A stretch of DNA of 64,000 nt, from assembly GCA_001464665.1 (NCBI GenBank), contig LNDP01000024.1, forward strand, positions 1-64,000. The letters run 5' to 3'. The stretch is from Acidobacteria bacterium Ga0074141. GTDB taxonomy: Bacteria > Acidobacteriota > Blastocatellia > Pyrinomonadales > Pyrinomonadaceae. The notes beneath the pieces were generated by a model. That model was given only the letters and a program-made list of their open reading frames with translations, was not told the DNA's origin and ran no database searches. Positions 50,578 to 60,565 of the stretch are shown one piece after another (position 1 is the first letter of the stretch; the number at the start of each line of letters is the position of its first letter). The position numbers were made by a program, and so were the translations under genes.

Positions 50578-51362
50578 TACTTTGCTTTTACAAAATATCG
50601 GCCGTTAAAACGATATGTGATGAAGCGGTCCGTCACCCTGCCCTGCGGTGTCTTTTCGTCTTCGATCACGACCGGAAAACGAAACTCTTTCCGCTCCTCA
50701 TTGAATTCGAACAGCTTGATCGGCCGTTCCTTTCGATCGACCACCGAGAAGAAGTCGTACCCGAATCCGACCGAGTTGGTAAGCCCCTCGGCGGTTCGGA
50801 TGAGCTTTGCACTCAGGTCAAGATCATCGCCATTGACACGGACCACCTTGATCGACTGCCCGTGCATCGATGTCGACCCGATGAACGTCGATGTGGCGAG
50901 ATAGACCGGCCCCTGCCGCGAATTCAATTGAAATACCTCAGGATAAAACGAACCGGCCGATTCGTCATCGTCACTCTCAGCCCAAGTTATGACCTTCCCG
51001 CTCATGCCTTTGAATTGGAACACGGATGCAAAATCCCGCATCGTGCCGCCCGTCTGCTTGTCCCAAGAATATATCCGCAAGCGGCCGTCCTTTGAGGTCG
51101 CGATATACATCGCATCGCTCAGACGAGGGAAAGCGTAGGCTAGCAAATCCACTCGTGTGCCGTATTGCATCAGCTTGCGGCGAAATTCGTCATTGCCCGC
51201 GTAGAGCTTCGTCTCATCGTATTCACCGCCATAGTTTCCATATTTTGAAATGCTAGAAAGCAGGCCGAGCAGTTCACTTTCAACAACAGTCGGGGTCTGT
51301 GCCTCGTAACGAATCGAAGCGGCCAATACGACGGTAATGAGAATAGCTAACTTGATGTACAT
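50577..51362 (-). CDS. Secreted protein, function unknown
   Basis: 261 residues with a signal peptide about 1-22 (LAILITVVLAASIRYEAQ). The mature part is beta-rich: 'MYIATSKDGRLRIYSWDKQTGGTMRDFASVFQF', 'GFGYDFFSVVDRKERPIKLFEFNEERKEFRFPVV', suggestive of a WD/propeller-like or beta-sandwich fold. It abuts the RidA gene (stop and ATG share bases). No family recognised. Confidence 0.75.
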   Translation of the reverse strand: MYIKLAILITVVLAASIRYEAQTPTVVESELLGLLSSISKYGNYGGEYDETKLYAGNDEFRRKLMQYGTRVDLLAYAFPRLSDAMYIATSKDGRLRIYSWDKQTGGTMRDFASVFQFKGMSGKVITWAESDDDESAGSFYPEVFQLNSRQGPVYLATSTFIGSTSMHGQSIKVVRVNGDDLDLSAKLIRTAEGLTNSVGFGYDFFSVVDRKERPIKLFEFNEERKEFRFPVVIEDEKTPQGRVTDRFITYRFNGRYFVKAK

Positions 51363-51394
51363 AAAAGCTTGAAGCGATGCACGTGCAGTAAAAT

Positions 51395-52267
51395 CTAATC
51401 TTCAACGATCGGCCCGTAAAGATCGGGTCGCCGATCGCGGAAGAATTGCCATGTGTTACGGACCTCGCGGATCTTGTCCATATCGAGGTCTGCTACGATC
51501 AGTTCGTCCTGGTCGCGTGAGCCTTCGGCGATGATCTGTCCGCGCGGGTCGCAGAAATAACTTTGCCCATAAAACTCGCCGATGTTCCAAGGTGCTTCCG
51601 TCCCGACACGATTGATCGCTCCGACGAAATAACCATTCGCGACAGCATGTGCCGGCTGCTCGAGTTTCCAGAGATACTCGCTAAGGCCGGCGACAGTTGC
51701 TGAGGGATTAAATACTATCTCGGCACCGTTCAAACCGAGGCATCGCGCGCCTTCCGGAAAATGCCGGTCATAGCAAATGTAAACCCCTATCCGCCCAAAG
51801 GCTGTATCGAAACACGGATACCCAAGATTGCCCGGCCGAAAATAGAACTTCTCCCAAAAGCCGGGGGCCACATGCGGAATATGCGTCTTGCGATACTTAC
51901 CGAGATACTTCCCGTCGGCATCGATCACCGCTGCCGTATTGTAATAGATGCCGGCCTGCTCTTCTTCGTAGATCGGCACGATCAGAACCATTCCGTGCTG
52001 TTTCGCGACGTCCTGCATCAGCTTGACCGTCGGCCCGTCAGGCACGCGCTCGACCGCCTCATACCAACGCGTCTCCTGCTCGGCACAAAAATACGGCGTC
52101 GTAAATATCTCCTGAAAACACAGCATCTGAACGCCCATTTCTGCCGCCTTCTGGACGTATTCCATCTGGTTCTCGATATTCTGCCGCTTGATCTCTTCGA
52201 TCGGCATTTCAACCGGGGCGATGTTGCGTGCCTGTATCAGGCCTGCTTTTACAATTCTTGATGGCAT
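51395..52267 (-). CDS. N-carbamoyl-beta-alanine amidohydrolase (beta-ureidopropionase), nitrilase family
   Basis: 290 residues. Nitrilase triad: Glu in 'LCFQEIF', Lys in 'YRKTHIPHV', Cys in 'GVYICYDRHFPEGARCL'. 'NRVGTEAPWNIGEFYGQSYFCDPRGQI' and 'TWQFFRDRRPDLY' are typical of beta-ureidopropionases. Known reaction: N-carbamoyl-beta-alanine to beta-alanine, CO2 and ammonia, the last step of reductive uracil breakdown. preA and preT in the cluster support this over other carbamoyl-amidases. Confidence 0.9.
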   Translation of the reverse strand: MPSRIVKAGLIQARNIAPVEMPIEEIKRQNIENQMEYVQKAAEMGVQMLCFQEIFTTPYFCAEQETRWYEAVERVPDGPTVKLMQDVAKQHGMVLIVPIYEEEQAGIYYNTAAVIDADGKYLGKYRKTHIPHVAPGFWEKFYFRPGNLGYPCFDTAFGRIGVYICYDRHFPEGARCLGLNGAEIVFNPSATVAGLSEYLWKLEQPAHAVANGYFVGAINRVGTEAPWNIGEFYGQSYFCDPRGQIIAEGSRDQDELIVADLDMDKIREVRNTWQFFRDRRPDLYGPIVED

Positions 52268-52306
52268 CGGTTTTTACTAAGATAGGACACTCATGACTCA
52301 TCCGTC

Positions 52307-53785
52307 CTATCGCTTCTTCAAACTCATCAAAAGATAATACAAGATAAAGGCCAAACCAAAGGTAACAAACCACGCGTAGGTATAGATCGTATCGAAGAGG
52401 CCCAGGTCAGCGACCTGGCCGCCCGGCGTGGTCGCGGCTCGCAAAAATCCTGGAACGACCGGTGCGATCGCGACGGTAAGGGCAACTATCGCACGCCAAT
52501 TGAAACCGCCGGTGTAGGAATAAATGCCGTCCGTTTTGTAGAGCTCGGCGAGTTCGATCCGCCGTTTTCTGATAAGCCAATAATCGCAGATCAGTATCCC
52601 GCCGATCGCGCCCATCAGGCCGGAATATCCGATCAGCCAAGTAAAGATATACGCACCCATCGACGACATCAATTGCCACGGCATCATGACGATTCCGATG
52701 ACCGCAGTGATCAATCCACCGGTAACGTATGAGATGCGTTTGGGGTTTATGTTTGAAAAATCGTTCGATGGCGAGACCACATTTGCCGCCATGTTCGTCG
52801 TCAGTTGAGCGAGAAAGATGACGACCATCGAAAAAAGAATGACTGCCGCGTTGTCGAACCGCTGTATGAGCTTCACCGGATCTGCTATCGCCTCGCCGTA
52901 GATGATCACGGTTGCGCTCGTCACCGCCACGCCGATAAATGCGAACGCAGTCATCGTCAGCGGCAATCCAAGTGCCTGTCCGAGCATCTGCGAACGCTGC
53001 GATTTTGCGTAGCGGGTAAAGTCCGGAATATTCAAACTGAGCGTCGCCCAATATCCGACCGAGGCCGTCAGCGCCGCAGGAAATATCGCCCAGAAGTCCG
53101 CCTGCGACGTCTGCAATGCCAACGTTCCGGCTAGGACATTTCCCAAACCGCCCGCCGCCGAAGATGCCCATATCAACAGCACCAAACCGCCAAAAAGTAG
53201 CAGCGGCGCCGCCCACGATTCGAGGTGCTTAATGCCCTCGATGCCGCGAAGGATTATCGCGACCTGGATCGCCCAAAAGAGAAAAAACGAAAGCCACGTA
53301 TGCACCGGGTTTCCGGCAATAACGCCGCCGATTTCGGTCCAACCGCCCCACAAGGCCGCCAGCAAAGCATCGATCGCCGTTCCGCCGATCCACGTCTGTA
53401 TCCCGAACCATCCGCACGCGACGATCGCACGCAGTATCGCCGGAATATTCGCGCCTTTCGTCCCGAATGAAGCACGCAACAGAACGGGAAACGATATGCC
53501 ATATCTCGTGCCGGCGTGAGCGTTCAGCACCATCGGAACCAACACGATACAATTGCCGAGCAGGATCGTCAGCATCGCCTGCCACCACGTCATCCCTTGG
53601 GCGATAAACCCGCCGCCGAGCATATACGTCGTGATCACGACGCTCATCCCGATCCATAACGCCGCGATGTTCCACGTCGACCAAGTCCGCTGCTCTATCG
53701 TCGTCGGAGCAAGATCTGCATTCCACAGCGGCGAAGCAGAAACGTCCTCGTTCAGTTCGACAAATTCAACGTGGTCGGTCTTCAT
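52307..53785 (-). CDS. NCS1-family nucleobase:cation symporter
   Basis: 492 residues from the ATG at 53785 with AGGAG upstream; longer in-frame starts exist. About 12 membrane segments. Family motifs: 'WNIAALWIGMSVVITTYMLGGGFIAQGMTWWQAMLTILLGN' at the N-terminus, 'GISFPVLLRASFGTKGANIPAILRAIVACGWFGIQTWIGG', 'NIPDFTRYAKSQ' (condensed). Known: NCS1 proteins import uracil, allantoin, hydantoin or cytosine with H+ or Na+. As first gene of a pyrimidine-reducing cluster, uracil or dihydrouracil/hydantoin is the likely substrate. Confidence 0.93.
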   Translation of the reverse strand: MKTDHVEFVELNEDVSASPLWNADLAPTTIEQRTWSTWNIAALWIGMSVVITTYMLGGGFIAQGMTWWQAMLTILLGNCIVLVPMVLNAHAGTRYGISFPVLLRASFGTKGANIPAILRAIVACGWFGIQTWIGGTAIDALLAALWGGWTEIGGVIAGNPVHTWLSFFLFWAIQVAIILRGIEGIKHLESWAAPLLLFGGLVLLIWASSAAGGLGNVLAGTLALQTSQADFWAIFPAALTASVGYWATLSLNIPDFTRYAKSQRSQMLGQALGLPLTMTAFAFIGVAVTSATVIIYGEAIADPVKLIQRFDNAAVILFSMVVIFLAQLTTNMAANVVSPSNDFSNINPKRISYVTGGLITAVIGIVMMPWQLMSSMGAYIFTWLIGYSGLMGAIGGILICDYWLIRKRRIELAELYKTDGIYSYTGGFNWRAIVALTVAIAPVVPGFLRAATTPGGQVADLGLFDTIYTYAWFVTFGLAFILYYLLMSLKKR

Positions 53786-53862
53786 CGCTAATGTTCGCTC
53801 CTGTATTCGGAGCATCTTTTCATACTTATTTGATCTCGACCAGAAGGTCGGGGGCACATCCG

Positions 53863-54129
53863 CTAATTGGGCAGGCCCGTCTCCTTGATCCGAACGATGC
53901 CGAAAAGGAACGTAGACTTAAAGAGCAGAATTTTTGTGCCATCCTGCGACCAAACAAAATCAGCTGTATCCATGTTTGTGTCGAATTCGCTGATCTGGGT
54001 CTCTTTATTGCTGGCTAAGTCTATTTTGAAGAGATCGCGATTCCCGATATTTTTTTCAAATACGAACGCACTGCTATCAGGAGTCCAACGGATCCTCGAC
54101 ACCTGGTCGCCATTTATATCTAAGGCCAT
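53863..54129 (-). pseudogene. C-terminal PD40/TolB-like fragment of a receptor kinase
   Basis: About 88 codons: 'VSRIRWTPDSSAFVFEKNIGNRDLFKIDLASNKETQISEF' and 'FVWSQDGTKILLFKS' are two PD40 blades of the kind that end the Ser/Thr kinases downstream. There is no kinase domain, signal or plausible start, so this is a truncated remnant of a paralogue. About 150 bp of unassigned sequence follow before the next gene. Confidence 0.65.
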
Positions 54130-54277
54130 TGCTCCCGCAATGTACTCCGATCATGCCGGCTTTTCAAAAGGCTGGGCATTTGACCGGGCGTCCGTCCGCC
54201 CACCGCGACATGCAATTTGCAAATCCGAAAAGAACCGGCCCTCCATAAGCTACGATCGCTATCCCCGAAGTCTTGTG

Positions 54278-54727
54278 TTACTCGTTCTTCGTCTGGCCGG
54301 ATATATTGCAGCTATCTCCTTCGGGGATGCAAATATCACCGCACGGTTTCGTGCCTGCCTGGCAGCCCCCGGCCCCTGGTTTAAGGCTGTCACCCTCGGC
54401 GGGCGGCGAATCCCGGAAAAGCTGAACGTTGATCATCACGACGCACTTGGTCGAAGCGACGATATTGAAAGCGTCCTTATAATCGCCCCTTGAGTCGGTC
54501 CAGCCCTGGAGCTTGATCACGCGGTTAATAGAGATCACATTGATGTGCGAGAGTTGCCCTGCAAGGTCTCCATGAGCCTTGAATTTGGCATAGATCTCCT
54601 CGACCAACTGAGCATCTGTCACGGACTCGCACTGAGCGTAGGCAGGCCGCTCGTATGCGGAAACTGTCATAAGCAAAAAGCCAAAGCATATTGCCAAAAT
54701 GGTCTTCATCGGTCGTTTAATGTTCAT
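54278..54727 (-). CDS. Secreted BON-like protein with Cys-rich tail
   Basis: 149 residues from ATG at 54727; GAGG lies five bases upstream. Signal peptide about 1-31. Residues about 35-105 resemble a BON domain ('DAQLVEEIYAKF...ISINRVIKLQGWTDSRGDYKDAFNIVAS'). The C-terminus has 'GCQAGTKPCGDICIPEGDSC', four Cys in a compact, probably disulfide-bonded tail. Known: BON domains bind membranes or small ligands in the periplasm. It follows the receptor kinase after eight bases, so they are probably co-transcribed. Confidence 0.75.
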   Translation of the reverse strand: MNIKRPMKTILAICFGFLLMTVSAYERPAYAQCESVTDAQLVEEIYAKFKAHGDLAGQLSHINVISINRVIKLQGWTDSRGDYKDAFNIVASTKCVVMINVQLFRDSPPAEGDSLKPGAGGCQAGTKPCGDICIPEGDSCNISGQTKNE

Positions 54728-54735
54728 TTTTTCCT

Positions 54736-57699
54736 CTACTTTTCCTTGTATGTAAGCATCGAAAGCAAACTGAAACGCGACTGCTTACCAAATACGACAG
54801 CGTTCCCGTCGTTAAGCCATGCAAGCCGTGAGATATTGAGGCTTGAGTCATTATTCTTCGTAGCTCGCTTCGGGTCGCCACCCGCGAGCGTTACTGTCCA
54901 GATGTCGTCGAGATCCTCGTTCCTTGCGCTGTAGGCTACCATTCTGCTGTCCGGACTTTGAACAATATTATAGAAATATGCATTCGCGAGGATGGATATC
55001 TGTCTGGGTCGTCCGGTAATCAATGGGATATCGACAAGCCGGACCTCTTTCGCAAGGCCCGAACGGGAATCGGTTTCGACCGCTATCAGAGCATCCTCGC
55101 CCGCAGACCATCCGAGAAGCCGCAAACTAGCGACTGTACTGTACACTTTTTCTTGCCGTAGGGTTGAACGGTCAAGCACGAATAGACTCGTGATCTTTTC
55201 ACCCTTCTCGCTTATCGCCTGGTTCTGGCCCGAAAATGCGATCGCGGTTCCCGCTGAGTTCCAGATCGGTGAGTAATAGGACACCTTGGTGTCAGTATTA
55301 TCCGTTACCTGACGTTCGTCCGTCCCGTTCACGCCAACCGTCCATAGATTTGAGGCCCCAGAACGATCCGAAAGATAAACGATCTCTTTGCCATCCCGGC
55401 TCCAATCGAACGAATTGTTCTGTATAGGGTTATACGGCGACACCGAGTAGCCTGGAACCGAAACGCCTCCGGCGGCGACCACCCTTTCACCGCCCCCGTT
55501 CCGATTTGCCGTTCTCAATTCCCGTGTCTGGCCATTGACCCGAATGAACGCGATCGTAGAGCCGTCTGGCGACCATTTAGGCAGAACGCCACTTTCAGCG
55601 ACGACAACGGCGTTGGGCTCAGCACGCGGCCCGTTAAGCTCGATCGACTTGATCGTCGTTCTGTAAAGGCGATCGCCGCGATTCATGTTTCGAGCCGTTT
55701 GAAACACCAGTGCAGAATCATCGCCGGAGACATCAGGCCAGAACGAGACTTCCAATCCGCGAACCAACGCTGTTTCCTTGCCACTATCTAGTGAAACCTT
55801 CCAAATCGATGACTCTTCTTTGACCGAACTGTAGAGTATCGACCGTCCGTCCGAAGATACGTCAAGTACCACATTGTCGGAATCACTCGCGGTAAGCCGT
55901 TGCGGAATATTGTCCTTGCGGTCGATAAGAAATATCTGATTTACACCATCAACGACTGAACTGAAATATATCCTTTCGCCATCATCGGAGAGATGAAAGC
56001 TCTCGATCCGGGCGTCTGAATCAAAGACCGCTTCTTCGCTGTCACCAACAATGTTGTTGCGAAATATCGCCCATTTGCTTTCCCGCTCTACGACGTACGC
56101 GATCTCGGTCTCGCTCGTTGCGATGTCCACAAACGTGACCTTAACCCCTTTGTCAGAGAACCTTGTCACTTTCTCGATGCGGTCGGAGCCGACATCAAGC
56201 GATAAAAGATCGCCCTCAGATTGAAAATAGATCTTGCCGCTCGGCCCCCATGAGCGAATCTCAGCACTGCGATCTGATAGGACCGCAACGGACCGAGGCG
56301 TTCCGCCCAGTGCCGGCGAACGCCAGATGCCAAACGACAGAGCCTGACCCGGGGCGATCGGTCGTTCTGAATAATAGGCGACCTCGTCGCCCTTTGGCGA
56401 CCAGACCGGATCGCGGTCAGAGAATTCGTCGTTCGTAACCAGTATCGCATCTTTGGAGCCCGCCTGGGTCACCCATATATTCTTACTGCCCGTCCGAGTT
56501 GACGAAAACGCGATCATCTTTCCGTCAGGTGAAAACTTGGCACTGCTGAACAATTCGCCCGGAGCGCTCACCCAATTTGCGACCTCGCTCGAAACGAACG
56601 AATCCGGCGTCAGCCTCTGATTCCCGGCGAAAAGGCCAAAATACCAGAAAAGGCCTCCGACCATAACAAGCCCTGCGGCGAAGAGCAACGCATGCAGCAC
56701 CGTGAACCGCCGGGTTGTAACGATCGACGCCGGCAAAGTGGACGTCGAAGGGCTAGAACCCGTTTCTGTCGAATGAACAGCCTGTTGAGCGGTCGACTCC
56801 GACAGGCGATTCGCCCTTGCCTCGTATTTGATCTCGTCACGGAGATCCTCAAGGTCAAGCTGCAGATCACGGATGTACTGGTACCGCTGCTCGCGCTCTT
56901 TTCGCAAAGCCTTCCCAACAATTCGATCTAGCTGTTTCGGCAATGCCGCGACGTGACTAAGCATTGATGGTGGCTCATCTTTGATTATCGAACTGATGAG
57001 GTCCACTGCCTCCTCACCCGAAAATGCCCGCTTGCCGGAAAAAAGCTCGTATAGAACGATCCCGAGGCTAAAAATATCGCTGCGAGGATCGACCGCATGT
57101 CCTCGGGCTTGTTCCGGCGACATATATTTCGGCGTCCCGATCATCATCCCGGGCTGCGTACTGCCCATCGGAACTGTTGGCATCTCCGGGTCGGTCTGCT
57201 CGGTCGAAAAATTTGGCCTGATCTTGGCGATCCCGAAATCAACGACCTTAACGATACCATCCTGTCGCACCATTATGTTCGCCGGTTTGATATCGCGATG
57301 AACGATCCCAAGTTTGTGGACGGCATCTAGCGCAGAGGCGATCTGGATCGCGATATCCAAGGCCGCGTTCAACCCGGGTGGGTCATCCCGCATTAGTTCC
57401 TTAAGCGTCCGTCCCTCGACGAGTTCCCCGACAATGTAACGTTCGCCGCCGTCCTCGAGCACCTCAAAGATCGTAAAGATATTCGGATGATTCAACGAAG
57501 ATGTCGCTCGAGCCTCCGAAATAAAGCGCTCTAGCCTTTCTTTATCTGCAGAGAATTCGCGACCGAGCCGCTTGAGCGCGACGTTTCGATCCAGACGACT
57601 ATCGCGGGCAAGATACACTTCACCCATGCCGCCTTCTCCGATCTTAGAAAGGATCTGATAGTGTCCGACGCTTTTCCCGATTGTCGGCCCGTCCGTCAT
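54736..57699 (-). CDS. Membrane Ser/Thr protein kinase with PD40 sensor region
   Basis: 987 residues. PknB-type kinase domain about 10-275: P-loop 'IGEGGMGEVYLARD', catalytic 'HRDIKPANIM', 'DFGIAKI', 'GTPKYMSPEQARGH'. Juxtamembrane Ser/Thr-rich linker, one membrane helix about 330-355, then an extracytoplasmic region of PD40/TolB blades about 375-980 ('FSPDGKMIAFSSTRTGSKNIWV', 'WSRDGKEIVYLSDRSGASNLW'). Known: ligand or peptide sensing by the propeller with Hanks-type phosphorylation inside. All core kinase residues are present. Substrates unknown. Confidence 0.95.
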   Translation of the reverse strand: MTDGPTIGKSVGHYQILSKIGEGGMGEVYLARDSRLDRNVALKRLGREFSADKERLERFISEARATSSLNHPNIFTIFEVLEDGGERYIVGELVEGRTLKELMRDDPPGLNAALDIAIQIASALDAVHKLGIVHRDIKPANIMVRQDGIVKVVDFGIAKIRPNFSTEQTDPEMPTVPMGSTQPGMMIGTPKYMSPEQARGHAVDPRSDIFSLGIVLYELFSGKRAFSGEEAVDLISSIIKDEPPSMLSHVAALPKQLDRIVGKALRKEREQRYQYIRDLQLDLEDLRDEIKYEARANRLSESTAQQAVHSTETGSSPSTSTLPASIVTTRRFTVLHALLFAAGLVMVGGLFWYFGLFAGNQRLTPDSFVSSEVANWVSAPGELFSSAKFSPDGKMIAFSSTRTGSKNIWVTQAGSKDAILVTNDEFSDRDPVWSPKGDEVAYYSERPIAPGQALSFGIWRSPALGGTPRSVAVLSDRSAEIRSWGPSGKIYFQSEGDLLSLDVGSDRIEKVTRFSDKGVKVTFVDIATSETEIAYVVERESKWAIFRNNIVGDSEEAVFDSDARIESFHLSDDGERIYFSSVVDGVNQIFLIDRKDNIPQRLTASDSDNVVLDVSSDGRSILYSSVKEESSIWKVSLDSGKETALVRGLEVSFWPDVSGDDSALVFQTARNMNRGDRLYRTTIKSIELNGPRAEPNAVVVAESGVLPKWSPDGSTIAFIRVNGQTRELRTANRNGGGERVVAAGGVSVPGYSVSPYNPIQNNSFDWSRDGKEIVYLSDRSGASNLWTVGVNGTDERQVTDNTDTKVSYYSPIWNSAGTAIAFSGQNQAISEKGEKITSLFVLDRSTLRQEKVYSTVASLRLLGWSAGEDALIAVETDSRSGLAKEVRLVDIPLITGRPRQISILANAYFYNIVQSPDSRMVAYSARNEDLDDIWTVTLAGGDPKRATKNNDSSLNISRLAWLNDGNAVVFGKQSRFSLLSMLTYKEK

Positions 57700-57878
57700 A
57701 TGTAGGGTTCAACACGTGAAACGGGTCAATTGTTGCACACACTTGCCCCAAATTGAACTGGGCCTTGCAGAAACGAACTGCGTCCGGTGCCGCTCGCGAG
57801 CCGATTGGGACACTGATCGGCGGGCGATGCGTTCAGCATGACTTCGCCGTTGCTCATATCGTTGTTGCGGCGGACGGA

Positions 57879-60560
57879 CTATTTCGGCAATCCGATCTTT
57901 TCGATGAGTTCGATATAGCGCGGATCATCTCTGAGGAAATCGTAAACCTCTGAGGTGCGAATGGTGACTAGGAGCGGATCACGAGCTTCGTAGGCCTTGA
58001 GCAGGAATTCAAGGGCCTTTTCTTTATTGCCGGTGGCGGCATAGGCGTAAGCCAAACTTTCATTGTCAAAATAGATCGGCTTATCGGCTTCGGCAAGGGC
58101 GTTTTGCAGCGTAATCAGGCTTGCCAGATACTCCATCCAAAAGCCCTTCCAACCTTTCAGTTTGTAGGCATTCTCATATCGCCGGATCTCGTGGTTCTTT
58201 CTACCGTCTAGCCTAAATCCCGTCAAAAACTGCTCGATCGCCTCGGGGTACATTCCCTTGGCGGCGTAGGCTTCGCCGAGATTGAATCTGACGATCGGGC
58301 TTTCGGGATAGAGTTCAACGGTTTTAACAAGCTGCTCAATGGCTTCATCATACCTTCCCGCAAAACCGAGAATGTTCCCCTTCATTCGGTTGATCACGAG
58401 CGAAAAAGGATCGAGTTCCAAAGCTATTGAAATATTGGCAAGTGCCTCTTCGGTCCGTCCGCGAAAGGCGAGATGCTCTGCATACCATTGATGCGCCGTG
58501 GCGTAATTGGGACGCAGTTCGAGTGCTCTGAGATACTCCTTTTCAGCGCGGTCCCAGTCGTAATAGTGGGTCGTAGTTATATACCCGAGCGAGGCATGAG
58601 CTTCCGCCAGATCCTGATCTAGCTCAAGAGCCCTCAGCGCCGCTTGCTTTGCCTTCGGAATGTAGTCCAGTGGATGGTAGTTGCCGTATAGTGGCATCAG
58701 GGCGTAAGTGTCCGCAGTTCCGGCATACGCAAGTGCATAACTCGGGTCTTTCGCCACTGCCTGGTCAAAAAAGACTACGGCCTTTTCAAAATCAGAAACT
58801 GTCCGCTTGTTCCAGTGAAAACGCCCCTTGAGATAAAGCTGCTGGGCTTCCGAGTTGGTCGTATAGTTTTGAGCGACTCGCGAGCTGTCGGCCGCCGTCA
58901 ATGCTGGTCGCAATCGGCCCGAAACATCGCGGGCGACATCCCGCTGGAGAAGAATAAGATCATCAAGCTCGCGAGAATATTCCGCCGACCAAAGCACGTT
59001 CTGCGTCGCTGTATCGACCAATTCCAGGTCGAGTCTCAGCCTGTCACCGCTCTGTTCTAATCGTCCTAATAAAACGGCATCGACATTCAGTTCCTCTCCG
59101 ATCGTCTTGGGCGGGACATCTTTTCCTTTATAGGTAAAAACGGTACTTCTCGCCTTTACCGATAGTCCCTGAAGGGTCGAAAGGCTGCGGATCAGATTCT
59201 CGGTCATTCCGTCCGAGAGGTAATCCATTTCAGGGTCGCCGCTTGCATTCGTAAATGGAATCACGGCAATGGACTGAATTTCCGTCGTGTTCGTTAAGTA
59301 TCTGTACCCCGCAAACGAACTCAGCACGATGAACAACACCATCATAGAACCGGCAGCATACAAATGTCGTCGTGTCGGTCTTGAAGGACCAATGGAGCTC
59401 GCGGATAGCTCTTGTGTTACTGCGGCTGTCAGATCCCCGCGAGTAACGTTTGTCCCTATGTCATCAAACTCAAGTCTCCGCCGCTCCGCTCGAAGGTCGG
59501 CCAGAACTTCACCGATCTGCTGATAGCGTTCAGCGGGCTGCTTCTTCAGGCACCTATTCACGATGGCCGCGATGGTCCGGGGAACGGCCGAAACCGCCTC
59601 CGAAAGCGGAATCGGATGCTTGTGAAGAATGGTCTCGATCGCTTCGGATGCATCGCTGCTGGAAAATGCTTTTTTTCCGCTCAGCATTTCGTAAAGAACC
59701 GAGCCAAAGCTGAATATATCCGATCTCGGATCGATGGCGTCGCCGCGAGCTTGCTCGGGGGACATGTAATTGGGCGTTCCGACAATCGAGCCGGCCATTG
59801 TTCCATCAAGACCCGTGGGTCCAGACGATTCGAGCTCGATAACAGCTTCGGCTTCGGATCGCTCCATCAGCTTAGCAACGCCGAAATCTAAAACCTTCAC
59901 AAGCCCATCCGGGCGAACCATTATGTTGTCCGGCTTTATGTCGCGGTGCACGATGCCGACCGAATGAGCTTTCTCCAAAGCGGAAGCCACCTGTATCGCT
60001 ATGTCGAGCGTTGATGCTAAGGCAAGCTTCCCTGTGGCCACTAGTTCTCTAAGGGTTTCCCCTTCGACAAATTCTGTCGCGATGAATTTTCTGCCTTCGG
60101 ATTCGCCGATCTCGTGAATCGTTATTATGTTCGGATGATTGAGCCCGGAAGCGGATCTGGCCTCGAGGACGAATCGCTCCATTCGGCCGCGGTCACCCGA
60201 AAACATATCGGGAAACAGCTTTAGTGCGACCGCTCGGTTCAGTCGCGAGTCTTCGGCCAGATAGACCTCGCCCATTCCTCCGACGCCGAGCAATCGAGTT
60301 ATTTTGTAGTGAAGAATGGTTTTCCCGACGAGCTTTTTCGGCGACGTTTGTTCCGCCAACATCTTAGCGGCAAGAACGGTCGGGGCCTCGTCCAAGAAAT
60401 GCTCGGCGCTTGATTCAAACTCAAGAAGAGACTCGACCTCTCGGCGAAGCTGATCTTCACCGCCGCATTGGTCGTCCAAAAAAGAACCTCGCTTGTCGGC
60501 GGGCACCTCTAGTGCGGCGTGAAAGATCTCCTCGATTTTACCTAGTAGGTCCGAATCCAT
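57879..60560 (-). CDS. Membrane Ser/Thr protein kinase with FlgO and TPR domains
   Basis: 893 residues. N-terminal helical segment (1-75, 'FHAALEVPADKRGSFLDDQC...LRREVESLLEFE'), kinase domain about 85-350 with 'VGGMGEVYLAED', 'HRDIKPDNIM', 'DFGVAKLM' and 'GTPNYMSPEQARGD', membrane helix about 400-425, FlgO/TolB-N-like region about 430-560 ('IAVIPFTNASGDPEMDYLSDGMTENLI'), then TPR repeats about 580-830. The operon-mate sigma factor ends five bases upstream. Inference: a signalling unit coupling transcription and phosphorylation. Confidence 0.95.
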   Translation of the reverse strand: MDSDLLGKIEEIFHAALEVPADKRGSFLDDQCGGEDQLRREVESLLEFESSAEHFLDEAPTVLAAKMLAEQTSPKKLVGKTILHYKITRLLGVGGMGEVYLAEDSRLNRAVALKLFPDMFSGDRGRMERFVLEARSASGLNHPNIITIHEIGESEGRKFIATEFVEGETLRELVATGKLALASTLDIAIQVASALEKAHSVGIVHRDIKPDNIMVRPDGLVKVLDFGVAKLMERSEAEAVIELESSGPTGLDGTMAGSIVGTPNYMSPEQARGDAIDPRSDIFSFGSVLYEMLSGKKAFSSSDASEAIETILHKHPIPLSEAVSAVPRTIAAIVNRCLKKQPAERYQQIGEVLADLRAERRRLEFDDIGTNVTRGDLTAAVTQELSASSIGPSRPTRRHLYAAGSMMVLFIVLSSFAGYRYLTNTTEIQSIAVIPFTNASGDPEMDYLSDGMTENLIRSLSTLQGLSVKARSTVFTYKGKDVPPKTIGEELNVDAVLLGRLEQSGDRLRLDLELVDTATQNVLWSAEYSRELDDLILLQRDVARDVSGRLRPALTAADSSRVAQNYTTNSEAQQLYLKGRFHWNKRTVSDFEKAVVFFDQAVAKDPSYALAYAGTADTYALMPLYGNYHPLDYIPKAKQAALRALELDQDLAEAHASLGYITTTHYYDWDRAEKEYLRALELRPNYATAHQWYAEHLAFRGRTEEALANISIALELDPFSLVINRMKGNILGFAGRYDEAIEQLVKTVELYPESPIVRFNLGEAYAAKGMYPEAIEQFLTGFRLDGRKNHEIRRYENAYKLKGWKGFWMEYLASLITLQNALAEADKPIYFDNESLAYAYAATGNKEKALEFLLKAYEARDPLLVTIRTSEVYDFLRDDPRYIELIEKIGLPK

Positions 60561-60565
60561 TCGTC

